Assembly: GCA_003602285.1 (NCBI GenBank) | Contig: QZVU01000002.1 | Location: forward strand, 62,001-126,000 | DNA from: Arthrobacter frigidicola | Lineage (GTDB): Bacteria > Actinomycetota > Actinomycetes > Actinomycetales > Micrococcaceae | Direction of reading: 5' to 3' | DNA length: 64,000 bases | Notes under the pieces: model-generated | What the model saw: the letters and a program-made list of their open reading frames with translations, nothing else | Told to the model about the DNA's origin: nothing | Database searches by the model: none | Part shown: in pieces, positions 57,159 through 64,000 of the stretch | Position numbering within the stretch: position 1 is the first letter of the stretch | How the letters are laid out: each line of letters starts with the position of its first letter | Made by a program: the position numbers and the translations under genes

Positions 57159-57800
57159 GTGGAGATTCCCGGCCCTGACCTGGCCATGCCGCTCTACTTC
57201 CTGCTCATGTTCACCATCATCGTCGTGGACGTGATCCTCCCCGTCGTGCCCTCGGAACTGATGGTGATCGCCGCCGGCACCATGGCCTCGCATGGGAACC
57301 TCTTCCTGCCCGCGGCCGTCCTCGTGGCGACCACCGGCAGCTGGGTGGGCGACCTCGCGCTGTTTATGCTCTTCCGCCGCCGCCTGACGCACTGGCTCGA
57401 CCGCTTCCGCTGGGGACGGTCGGTCCACGGCGGACTCCGCCGCGCAGTCGAGAAGGCCGGCAAGTCACCGACCTACGCCGGACTGGTCGCTGTTCGGTTC
57501 CTGCCCGGCGGCAGGACCGCCAGCGTCGCGGCGGCCGGGATCGCCGAGGTCGCGCTCCGCCCCTTTATGGTCCTGACTGCCCTGGGCGCGTGCCTGTGGG
57601 CCGCGTGGCTGCTTGGCCTTGGCTACCTGACCGGCGCCTCCACCGGGCTGCCCCTCTGGGTGAGTATCGTGCTGGGAACCGCCGTCGGGACCCTCGTGGG
57701 GCTCGTGACCGCTGCTGTTCTTGGCCTGCGGCAGCGCCGGAGGTCCAAGGCTGCCGGCGCCGGGGAGGCCGGAGAGACGGCCAGCCCGGATTCGCGGTGA
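57159..57800 (+). CDS. DedA-family membrane protein
   Basis: 213 residues from GTG 57159. Spans at about 10-35, 45-70, 125-150 and 155-190; LPVVPSELMVIAAGTMASHG near 27 (DedA Glu/Pro motif), AAVLVATTGSWVGDLALFML and TYAGLVAVRFLPGGRTASVA near 108 (the RFxPGxR motif). DedA proteins act in membrane lipid homeostasis, probably as flippases. A basic C-terminal tail follows (RQRRRSKAAGAGEAG). Confidence 0.92.
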   Translation: MEIPGPDLAMPLYFLLMFTIIVVDVILPVVPSELMVIAAGTMASHGNLFLPAAVLVATTGSWVGDLALFMLFRRRLTHWLDRFRWGRSVHGGLRRAVEKAGKSPTYAGLVAVRFLPGGRTASVAAAGIAEVALRPFMVLTALGACLWAAWLLGLGYLTGASTGLPLWVSIVLGTAVGTLVGLVTAAVLGLRQRRRSKAAGAGEAGETASPDSR

Positions 57801-57897
57801 TCCTGCCAGGCCAACCGCCCGCCGCTGCGCGGAAGTGGGTAGGCTGAACGCGAGCGCACGGGAAACCCGCGGCGCAGCACCCGTCGAAAGGGAGGCG

Positions 57898-59106
57898 ATG
57901 AAGCCGACGCATGAGGTGAAGCTCCCGCCTGCGCCCTCAGTTCCTCCGACGGTGTCAGCGGCTCCGGACGGGGCCGGCGGCGCTGGCGGGGCGCGCCGCA
58001 AATTCAAGGCAGCGACCGCCGCGCTGGGAGCAGAACGGGCGGGCGGACGGCTCTGGGGCTTGACTGCACGTGGAGCCGGCGGGACGCACAGACGGCTGCG
58101 GAGTCTGACTGCAGGTGGAGCGGGCAGGACGCACAGGGTCCGGAGTGGAACCGCCGCGCTGGGGGCGGGCGGGAGACGCCGAAGGGTTTCGGCCCGGCCT
58201 GTGGCACGGCAGGGCGGGGGCGGAAGAATGCCCGTCTGGACGGCCGCCCCCCGGAATCGCCTTGCGGCCGCTGCCGCCGCCGTCCGATCCTGGGATCCGG
58301 ACCTGCTGCGCGCTGTTCTGGTCTCCCTGGCCGCGCTGGCATGGCTCCTCGCGCCGGGCGGACGCGCCTGGGATCCCCTCCAGTCCGGACCGCCGCTGCC
58401 GGGACCGACCCTGCTTCTTCCCGCCACCGGGGCGCTGTGGATCCGGGTCCTCATCGACCTCGCGCTGTGCGTCTACGTGCTGTACCAGTGGCTGCCCTTC
58501 CAACTCCGGAAGGAGCGCCAGCGCCGGCTCGGCTGGACTCTCGCCTCAGCACTCGTGCTCCTCACAGCCGTCCGGCTGAGCGGCCGGGACGAACTGCAGA
58601 CCCTGGCGGCGGCCATCGTCGTCCTGCTTCTCGGCGTGCTGCTGACCACCCTGGGCACACTGCACCGCTACCCGGCAGAGGGCCGGATCGAAGGCGCCGC
58701 CGTCGACGTACCCCTCGGTCTGCTGCTGGGCTGGACCATCATCGAGACGGCGGTGCGCGCCGCCGCGCTGGCCGACCGGCAGGGGACGGACCTGTTCGAC
58801 CTCGGCGCACAGACCTGGGCCCTGATCGCCGTGGGCGTGGTGACTGTCGGCACGGCGGTCCTGTGCAGTACGGGCAGGGGGCACCTCAGCGTCGCCCTGG
58901 CCGTGGTCTGGGGGCTCATCTGGCTCCTCTTCGACCGGCTCTTCGGCGAACCCGCGTCCGCGCCGGTCGCCTTCGCGGCCGGCCTCGCCGTCTTCCTGCT
59001 GCTGATCACCGCCGGTTCGCGGCGGCACCGGGTGGACCATGAGCGCCGGCGGCGGCTGCGGGCTCTCCAGGACGCCGCCCGGCCTCCCCTCAACCTCGCC
59101 GGATAG
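57898..59106 (+). CDS. Membrane protein with repetitive basic N-terminus
   Basis: 402 residues from ATG 57898 (AAAGGGAGGCG upstream). Residues about 1-110 are disordered and repetitive: GLTARGAGGTHRRLRSLTAGG and GAGRTHRVRSGTAALGAGGR are imperfect copies visible at DNA level (58058-58160). From about 130 on there are eight or nine membrane spans (LLRAVLVSLAALAWLLAPGG, WIRVLIDLALCVYVLYQWLP, TLAAAIVVLLLGVLLTTLG and later). The fold is not recognised; the basic N-terminus might bind nucleic acid or phospholipid. Confidence 0.78.
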   Translation: MKPTHEVKLPPAPSVPPTVSAAPDGAGGAGGARRKFKAATAALGAERAGGRLWGLTARGAGGTHRRLRSLTAGGAGRTHRVRSGTAALGAGGRRRRVSARPVARQGGGGRMPVWTAAPRNRLAAAAAAVRSWDPDLLRAVLVSLAALAWLLAPGGRAWDPLQSGPPLPGPTLLLPATGALWIRVLIDLALCVYVLYQWLPFQLRKERQRRLGWTLASALVLLTAVRLSGRDELQTLAAAIVVLLLGVLLTTLGTLHRYPAEGRIEGAAVDVPLGLLLGWTIIETAVRAAALADRQGTDLFDLGAQTWALIAVGVVTVGTAVLCSTGRGHLSVALAVVWGLIWLLFDRLFGEPASAPVAFAAGLAVFLLLITAGSRRHRVDHERRRRLRALQDAARPPLNLAG

Positions 59107-59120
59107 CACCGGGAGACCGG

Positions 59121-59206
59121 CGGCTCAGTCCGACGGCTCAGTCCGTCAGCTCAGTCCGTCGGCTCAGTCCGACGGCTCAGTCCGTCAGCTCAGTCCGTCG
59201 GCTCTG
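59121..59206. repeat. 13-bp tandem repeat, about 7 copies
   Basis: GCTCAG recurs every 13 bases from 59123 to 59201 (59123, 59136, 59149, 59162, 59175, 59188, 59201); each unit is GCTCAGTCCG(A/T)C(G/A), the last being diverged. Every third unit repeats, giving a 39-base higher-order period. It spans the gap between two convergent genes and includes the last codons and the stop codon of the 59190 gene. Confidence 0.9.
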
Positions 59207-59606
59207 TTGCGTCGGGCCGCTTGAGCCAGTCCAGGGCGCGCTCCCGCGAGGTGAAGAAATGGGTGGGGCACGGCGGGCTGTGAAGGCCGAGGAAGAAGTT
59301 GGCCAGGAGCCGGTCGACCGGAGAGGAACCCAGCAGCGCAATCCGCGAGGCACCACACGGGATGGAAAAGGTGCTGCGGGCTCCCCTGCTGACCGATTTT
59401 GTGGCTTCCATGTCGACGAGCATGGGGTGGGATGTGTCAGCGCAGAGCACGTTGACGACGTCCATTGCCGCCCGGGCATCGTCCGAGGTGATGTGGATGC
59501 CGAGGTCCCACTTCAGGTGCAGGACGCCGTCCGGTCGGAGCTCAAGCGTTCCCTTCCCGCCTTCGATCGGCAGCGGCGCCGTAGATTCTCCCGATGGGGT
59601 TTCCAT
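59190..59606 (-). CDS. STAS-like protein (DUF7793-type)
   Basis: 138 residues: GTLELRPDGVLHLKWDLGIH, DDARAAMDVVNVLCADTSHP, MLVDMEATKSVSRGARSTFS, IPCGASRIALLGSSPVDRLL, HFFTSRERALDWL. The alpha/beta/STAS arrangement matches a family found in Arthrobacter relatives; ligand unknown. Its last five codons (DATEPTD region) lie in the 13-bp tandem repeat, so the C-terminus may vary in length between strains. Confidence 0.82.
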   Translation of the reverse strand: METPSGESTAPLPIEGGKGTLELRPDGVLHLKWDLGIHITSDDARAAMDVVNVLCADTSHPMLVDMEATKSVSRGARSTFSIPCGASRIALLGSSPVDRLLANFFLGLHSPPCPTHFFTSRERALDWLKRPDATEPTD

Positions 59607-60422
59607 TCAGGCTCCCTTCCGCGGCTGCAGCACCGCAAAGTATCCGGGGACCGGCGTGGACTCGAGGGTCTCGGCCGGAACTGTGTGGATGACGGCCGGT
59701 CCGTCGGCGAGAAGCTGCCATTGGTCTTCGGGGAAGGCGGCGCCGCGTTCGGTGGCGCCGAAGTGGCCGGGCCGCGGAAGCCCGGCGATGGCGCGCTTCA
59801 GGCCCGCCGGGATATACCCGGGGGCCGCCCCGAGCCGTTCGACGTATTCGAGGGAGCTGCCCGGGAAATTGGTTTCGGTGAGGAAGACCCGGCCGCCGCG
59901 CACTGCGGTGCGGAGATTGGCGGCCATCACCGCCTGTGGCCGGGGCGGGAGGACGTGAAGCACCCCGCGGACGAAGACATTGCACGCCCCGGGGTAGGGG
60001 GAGACCGCCGCTCCCGGTTCGGTGGCGTCGACGACGGCGAAGGAGACGTTGGCCAGGCCGGCGGCCTCCGTCTCCGCACGGGCGATCGCGCTGGGGGAAA
60101 CGTCGATGCCGAGGGCCTCGGGGAAGATGCCGGCCAGCCAGCGGGTGAACGACCCGTTGCCGCAGCCGACGTCGATGACCGGCAGCGAGGTGTCAAGATG
60201 CGCCCGGAGGGCCTCGGCGTACTGTTCCCGCTCCGCATCGGAGGCGGAATCCCACAGCACCTGCCCGCCGGCGCCCGTGGTCCGGATGTCCTTCCAGTAC
60301 CCCTCCCACGCCCGGTGGGGGTCGCGGGGCGCCCGTGAGGCGAGCCACGCGATCCTTGGCACCAACCGTGCCCGGTTCAGCAGTCGGACGGCCGCGCTGT
60401 CTCCTTTTGTCACAGGTGCCAC
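59607..60422 (-). CDS. Class I SAM-dependent methyltransferase
   Basis: 271 residues. LPVIDVGCGNGSFTRWLAGI near 93 (motif I), EALGIDVSPSAIARAETEAA (motif II acidic residue), NVSFAVVDATEPGAA and GVLHVLPPRPQAVMAANLRT follow the Rossmann order. The substrate is unknown. It stops next to the ATG of the STAS-like gene and is divergent from the glycosyltransferase. Confidence 0.88.
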   Translation of the reverse strand: MAPVTKGDSAAVRLLNRARLVPRIAWLASRAPRDPHRAWEGYWKDIRTTGAGGQVLWDSASDAEREQYAEALRAHLDTSLPVIDVGCGNGSFTRWLAGIFPEALGIDVSPSAIARAETEAAGLANVSFAVVDATEPGAAVSPYPGACNVFVRGVLHVLPPRPQAVMAANLRTAVRGGRVFLTETNFPGSSLEYVERLGAAPGYIPAGLKRAIAGLPRPGHFGATERGAAFPEDQWQLLADGPAVIHTVPAETLESTPVPGYFAVLQPRKGA

Positions 60423-60496
60423 TTTGCCACCACGGCAGGGGCGCTGCCAGCCCGACCCGCCGGTGCCAGGCCGGGCGGCAGGGTTAGGCTGACGGG

Positions 60497-62023
60497 GTGA
60501 ACACGCAGGCCCGCACCCGACCGGTGCATTCCAGCGGCGCAGCGGAGCGCGGACCGGAGCTGCCGCCCCTCGCCCGCGTCCTGGTGTTCACCGCGATGGC
60601 CGCACTCGGCGTCCTCCTCACGGCTGCCAGCACGGCGTACGGCTACCACCGCGACGAACTGTACTTCCGGATGCTGCCCCCGGCGTGGGGTTACGTAGAC
60701 CAGCCCCCGCTCACCCCGCTGCTGGTCAGGCTTTTCAGCTTCCTCGTCGCCGATGAGGTGTGGGCCATCCGGATCCCGGCAACGCTGGCAGCCGTCGCCT
60801 CGGTCCTCGTGGTCGTGCTGATCACCCGCGAACTGGGCGGAGGCCGGGCCGCGCAGGGGCTGTGCGCGTGGGCCTACGCCTTCGCGACGGCGCCGTTGCT
60901 GTTCGGGCATGTTCTGCTCACCACCACCCTCGACCTCGTGTTCTGGCCCGCCGTCGTCCTGCTGATGATGCGTGCAGTGCGGCGGGAGCAGCCCGCGTGG
61001 TGGCTGGCGGCGGGCGTCGTCGTCGGGCTGGCCATGTACAACAAGCTGCTGATCGCCGGGCTGCTGGTATCCCTGGCGGCAGGCCTGCTCCTTACCGGCC
61101 CTCGGAAGGTGTTCCGCTCGGGCTGGGTCTGGGGTGCGGCGGCGCTGGCGCTCGCCATCGGCTCGCCGAACCTCTTCTACCAGGCGGCGCACGGCTGGCC
61201 GCAGCTCGAGATGGGGGCGGCCCTCGCGGAGAACAACGCGGCCGAAACCCGGGTGCTGATGTGGCCCTTCCTGTTCCTGACGCTCGGGCCTCCTCTCGCC
61301 GCGGTCTGGGCCGCGGGCGCCGTTGCCCTGCTGCACCGGCCGCAGTGGCGCACCGTGCGGTTCGTTGCCGCCGCCCTGCCCGTCCTGCTGGTCCTGACTT
61401 TTCTTGCGGGCGGGCAGATCTACTACCCCTCGGGCCTGCTGACAGTGCTGTTCGCGGCCGGCTGCGTCCCCACCGCTGCCTTCCTGGCCGCCCGCGTTCG
61501 ATGGCGGGCGGTTGCCGCGGGCGCCGTCGCCCTCAATGCGGCGGTGGCGGCAGTCATTTCCCTGCCGGCGCTGCCGGTGCCCGCCCTGGCGGCCAGCCCG
61601 GTTCCGGACATCAACCAGGTGGCCGCGGACTCTGTGGGCTGGCCGGTGTACGTGGAGCAGGTCGCTGCCGTGTACCGCTCCCTGCCCGGGAAGGACGCCG
61701 AAGGGGCCGTCCTGATTGCGAGTAACTACGGCGAGGCCGGGGCGCTGGCGCGGTATGGACCCGCGCTGGGGCTGCCTCCGGCCTACAGCGGGCACAACGA
61801 ACTCCAGTTCCATGAGGAGCCGCCGGACACCGGCCGCGCGGTGATCGTCGTCGGGGGCCAGGCTTCGCTGGCGCGGACCCTCCTCGAGGACTGCCGGAGG
61901 GCCGGAGTGCTCGACAACCGTGTCGGCGTCGACAACGAGGAACAGGGCCAGGAAATCCTCGTCTGTTCCTCCCCGGCGTCCGGCTGGCGCGGGCTGTGGC
62001 CGGCCTTCGCCCACTACGACTGA
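60497..62023 (+). CDS. Family 39 glycosyltransferase (ArnT-like membrane protein)
   Basis: 508 residues from GTG 60497. YGYHRDELYFRMLPPAWGYV near 46 (the conserved RDE/DE motif after span 1), PPLTPLLVRLFSFLVADEVW, IRIPATLAAVASVLVVVLIT and about nine further spans give the PMT/ArnT fold of lipid-linked sugar transferases. The C-terminal periplasmic part (about 380-508) includes GPALGLPPAYSGHNELQFHE. It likely glycosylates a wall polymer or protein. Confidence 0.9.
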   Translation: MNTQARTRPVHSSGAAERGPELPPLARVLVFTAMAALGVLLTAASTAYGYHRDELYFRMLPPAWGYVDQPPLTPLLVRLFSFLVADEVWAIRIPATLAAVASVLVVVLITRELGGGRAAQGLCAWAYAFATAPLLFGHVLLTTTLDLVFWPAVVLLMMRAVRREQPAWWLAAGVVVGLAMYNKLLIAGLLVSLAAGLLLTGPRKVFRSGWVWGAAALALAIGSPNLFYQAAHGWPQLEMGAALAENNAAETRVLMWPFLFLTLGPPLAAVWAAGAVALLHRPQWRTVRFVAAALPVLLVLTFLAGGQIYYPSGLLTVLFAAGCVPTAAFLAARVRWRAVAAGAVALNAAVAAVISLPALPVPALAASPVPDINQVAADSVGWPVYVEQVAAVYRSLPGKDAEGAVLIASNYGEAGALARYGPALGLPPAYSGHNELQFHEEPPDTGRAVIVVGGQASLARTLLEDCRRAGVLDNRVGVDNEEQGQEILVCSSPASGWRGLWPAFAHYD

Positions 62024-62055
62024 CTGGCGAACTGGCGGTAGAGGAGGGTGGGCGG

Positions 62056-62293
62056 ATGACACCGACAGCGAATCCCTGGCGTTCCTCGGCGGCAGGGGCG
62101 GGGGACGTCCGGCTCGTGCGCCTTCCACCGGCGGCCATCCACGCCCTGGCCGACGGCGACCTCGCCGCCGCGCAGCTCCTAAGTCCCGCGGCGTTGACGG
62201 CGCCTCGTCGACTCCTTCGGTTTCCGGGCGGTGGGCCGGCAGTGGGATGAGGACGACGGATGGGAAACGGTGCTTGAACTCTCCCTGGCCTGA
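62056..62293 (+). pseudogene. GNAT acetyltransferase pseudogene (internal deletion)
   Basis: ATG 62056 after GAGGAGGGTGGGCGG opens a frame, MTPTANPWRSSAAGAGDVRL then AAIHALADGDLAAAQLLSPA, that matches the N-terminus of GNAT proteins. From about 62204 another frame reads RLVDSFGFRAVGRQWDEDDG then WETVLELSLA and stop (62291-62293), which is the C-terminal end of a GNAT. The core of about 100 residues is missing and the two ends are out of frame, so this is a deletion remnant. Confidence 0.7.
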
Positions 62294-62310
62294 CCAGGGC
62301 GGCCGGGGCC

Positions 62311-62832
62311 CTATGCCAGCGGGCGGCTGAGCACCACCCGCGGCCACCGTGCCAGGCCGGCGGCGGCCTCCTGCGCCACGACCTGCTTCAGGCCGGGCTC
62401 CAGCGCGTCGGCCGGCACGTCCCGGAAGCCCAGCCGGCGGTAGTACGGGGCATTCCATGGGACCTCGCCGAAGGTGGTCAGCGTGAGGTTTTTAAGCCCC
62501 TGCCCGCGGCCCCAGTCCGCAGCGGTCTCGAGGAGGCGCCGTCCGATCCCCTGCCGGGCGAAGGAGGGGTGCACGCTGACCTGCTCGACGTGGGCATTGG
62601 CCCCGACACGCTTCACCAGCAGGTAGCCCACCGGGGAGCCGTCGGCGCCGACGGCGGTCCAGGCCCGGCCGGCCGCGGAGAACTCAGCCAGTTCCTCAAC
62701 CGGCAGCGGCTCGTCCTCGGCGATCGCCGCCATGCCAAGCGCCCGGAACTGCTCCCCCGCGGCGCGCTCGATCCCGCGCAGGGCCTCAAGCTCGACCGGT
62801 GCCGCGCTCCGGATCCGCACTCCAGGCGGCAC
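62311..62832 (-). CDS. GNAT-family N-acetyltransferase
   Basis: 173 residues. AWTAVGADGSPVGYLLVKRV, AHVEQVSVHPSFARQGIGRR (acetyl-CoA pyrophosphate loop Q-x-x-G-I-G), LLETAADWGRGQGLKNLTLT and WNAPYYRRLGFRDVPADALE complete motifs D to B. The substrate is unknown. It converges on the pseudogene relic with 18 bases between stops. Confidence 0.92.
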   Translation of the reverse strand: MPPGVRIRSAAPVELEALRGIERAAGEQFRALGMAAIAEDEPLPVEELAEFSAAGRAWTAVGADGSPVGYLLVKRVGANAHVEQVSVHPSFARQGIGRRLLETAADWGRGQGLKNLTLTTFGEVPWNAPYYRRLGFRDVPADALEPGLKQVVAQEAAAGLARWPRVVLSRPLA

Positions 62833-62843
62833 GGCGTCCGGCG

Positions 62844-63275
62844 TCAGGGGTTCCCCGGCTCGGGGTCAAGTTCCTGGAAGAGGGTGAGCTGGAGCCCTGC
62901 CGGGGCGTCAAGCCGGGAGTTCAGCGAACGCCACGGCGTCTCGCGGGGTTCGGCGATCAGTTCGGCCCCGGCCTCGACGAGCCGGTGCGTGGTGCCCGCG
63001 GCGTCGTCGACCTCAAAAGCGATCCGGATCCGCGCGCTCGGCCGGCCCTCCGCCTCGACGCTGTCGATCAGGCGCACCTGCGCGGGATTCGAAAGTTCGA
63101 GGGTGGCACGGCCGGCGTCGAGGATGCTCACGCGGGCGCCGTCGCCGCCCTCGTAGGCCTCCTGCTCGGGCATGCCCAGCACGTCCCGGTAGAACGCCAG
63201 CGCCGCGTCGTAGTCATCCGCACGCACCACGACCCGCAGCTGCCGCACCGGACGGGTGGGCTCCTTCTCCATCAT
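62844..63275 (-). CDS. VOC/glyoxalase-fold protein
   Basis: 143 residues. VRQLRVVVRADDYDAALAFY and RDVLGMPEQEAYEGGDGARV form the first beta-alpha-beta-beta-beta unit; RIRIAFEVDDAAGTTHRLVE and LQLTLFQELDPEPG the second. Metal-binding residues are partly present (His, Glu at the expected positions). Function unknown; it sits 12 bases from the GNAT gene in the same orientation. Confidence 0.88.
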   Translation of the reverse strand: MMEKEPTRPVRQLRVVVRADDYDAALAFYRDVLGMPEQEAYEGGDGARVSILDAGRATLELSNPAQVRLIDSVEAEGRPSARIRIAFEVDDAAGTTHRLVEAGAELIAEPRETPWRSLNSRLDAPAGLQLTLFQELDPEPGNP

Positions 63276-63302
63276 GGCCGCAGTCTAATCCCCTCTACGG
63301 GC

Positions 63303-64000
63303 TTAGACGATGGCCGAAAGCCCCGTGAGGGCCCGCCCCACGATGAGGGTGTTGATCTCATAGGAGCCCTCATAGGTGTAGATGGCCTCGGCGTCGGCGA
63401 AGATCTTCGCCATGCCGTAGTCGGTCACGATCCCGTTGCCGCCAAGGATGCTGCGCCCAAGGGCGACCGTCTCGCGCATGCGCGCCGTCGTGTAGGACTT
63501 CGCGAGGGCCGCCTGGGGCATGCCCGGGCCCTCCGGGGTGCCCGCCGATCCGGCGCCGTCCTGCAGCTGGGCGATCCGGGCCATGAGGGCCAGGCTCGCC
63601 GTCGTGTTGCCGAGCATGGTCACCAGCTGGTCCTGGATCAGCTGGAAACTGCCCAGTGGGCGGCCGAACTGGTAGCGCTCCAGCGCGTACCGGCGGGCGA
63701 CGTCGTACGCGGCGAGCTGCTGCCCCACCGCCTGCCAGCCCACCAGGATGCGTGAGCCGAGGAGCAGGCGCCGGGTGTCGGAGAAACTGTCGATCCCCTC
63801 GAAGCGGTCGGCTTCGGCCACCCGCACGTCCTCAAGGAGGATGTCGGCGTTCTGCACGGTGCGCAGCGCGATCTTGTTCTCGATGACGGTCCGGGTGACC
63901 CCGGGCAGGGTGGCGTCGAGGATGAAGCCGCGCACCGCCGACGTTTCGGTGTCGCGCGCCCACAGCAGCATGTAGTCGCAGAAGGTCCCGTTGCCGATCC
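63303..64000 (-). CDS. Acyl-CoA dehydrogenase, partial (N-terminus outside window)
   Basis: Open to the right edge; about 232 residues visible. IENKIALRTVQNADILLEDV, GSRILVGWQAVGQQLAAYDV, RYALERYQFGRPLGSFQLIQ, RETVALGRSILGGNGIVTDY and FADAEAIYTYEGSYEINTLI are ACAD C-terminal blocks, the last near the catalytic base of glutaryl-CoA-like members. It oxidises acyl-CoA thioesters using FAD. The missing part includes the N-terminal helical domain. Confidence 0.93.
   Translation of the reverse strand, partial: IGNGTFCDYMLLWARDTETSAVRGFILDATLPGVTRTVIENKIALRTVQNADILLEDVRVAEADRFEGIDSFSDTRRLLLGSRILVGWQAVGQQLAAYDVARRYALERYQFGRPLGSFQLIQDQLVTMLGNTTASLALMARIAQLQDGAGSAGTPEGPGMPQAALAKSYTTARMRETVALGRSILGGNGIVTDYGMAKIFADAEAIYTYEGSYEINTLIVGRALTGLSAIV

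Noticed and set aside
59121-59206. CRISPR-like array
   Set aside because: Units are contiguous 13-mers without spacers.
60410-62458. 682-codon leftward frame opposite the glycosyltransferase
   Set aside because: No motif, composition typical of antisense GC-rich DNA; the rightward gene shows a family-39 fold.

Overview
The window is high-GC actinobacterial DNA. The gene content suggests Arthrobacter or a close relative in the Micrococcaceae: GTP-type PEP carboxykinase, an actinobacterial RecQ with a C-terminal phosphoribosyltransferase-like domain, Lhr helicase next to Nei, a CRP/GlxR-type site, and many GTG/TTG and leaderless starts. No rRNA genes, complete insertion sequences or CRISPR arrays are visible.

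Bases 1 to about 23,543 are the right-hand part of an integrated siphophage (temperate, HK97-type head). Nearly all its genes run leftwards. From left to right the order is head-tail connector genes, capsid, scaffold, a free HNH gene, minor head protein, portal, large and small terminase, a packaging HNH gene, a rightward lipoprotein gene, a long early region and the immunity switch. The early region holds a 3'-5' exonuclease, an AP2-HNH endonuclease, many tiny genes, a Holliday-type nuclease, a C5 methyltransferase, a replication initiator, redoxin, DUF3310, SSB, a RecE-like nuclease and HTH proteins. The switch is a leftward Cro-like XRE gene facing a rightward repressor gene followed by an ImmA/IrrE protease. 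The prophage ends at a 24-bp tRNA 3'-end fragment (attR). The tail, lysis and integrase genes, and the intact tRNA, must lie left of the window. Four intergenic regions share one promoter architecture (TTTACCGNN-N6-TTGCGC-like-N9-TANNNT), and three operon leaders share an exact 12-bp element.

From 23.6 to 36.3 kb is core chromosome: recQ, phosphomannomutase, pirin, thioredoxin, pckG with an upstream CRP/GlxR palindrome, tRNA-Arg(ACG), a flavin disulfide oxidoreductase, a SixA-like phosphatase, an orphan winged-helix regulator, upp, tadA and a PPOX-fold protein. At tRNA-Ser(CGA), 36.3 kb, a second mobile insertion of about 4.5 kb is bracketed by a 25-bp duplication of the tRNA 3' end. It has no visible integrase. 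It carries a membrane protein, an Asp-nucleophile alpha/beta hydrolase, a TetR regulator with three tandem operators, and an MFS exporter.

From 41 to 64 kb the chromosome continues with a secreted multidomain esterase, a DJ-1/PfpI protein, a protein built of about 20 Gly-Gly-Ala-Asp repeats coupled to a JmjC cupin oxygenase, a sucrase/ferredoxin-like protein, lipoproteins, a metallophosphoesterase cluster with a stunted nucleotidyltransferase, rlmH, the lhr-nei-rluA repair/RNA cluster, DedA and other membrane proteins, a 13-bp tandem repeat at a gene end, a STAS-like protein, a methyltransferase, a family-39 glycosyltransferase, a GNAT pseudogene, an intact GNAT, a glyoxalase-fold protein and a truncated acyl-CoA dehydrogenase.
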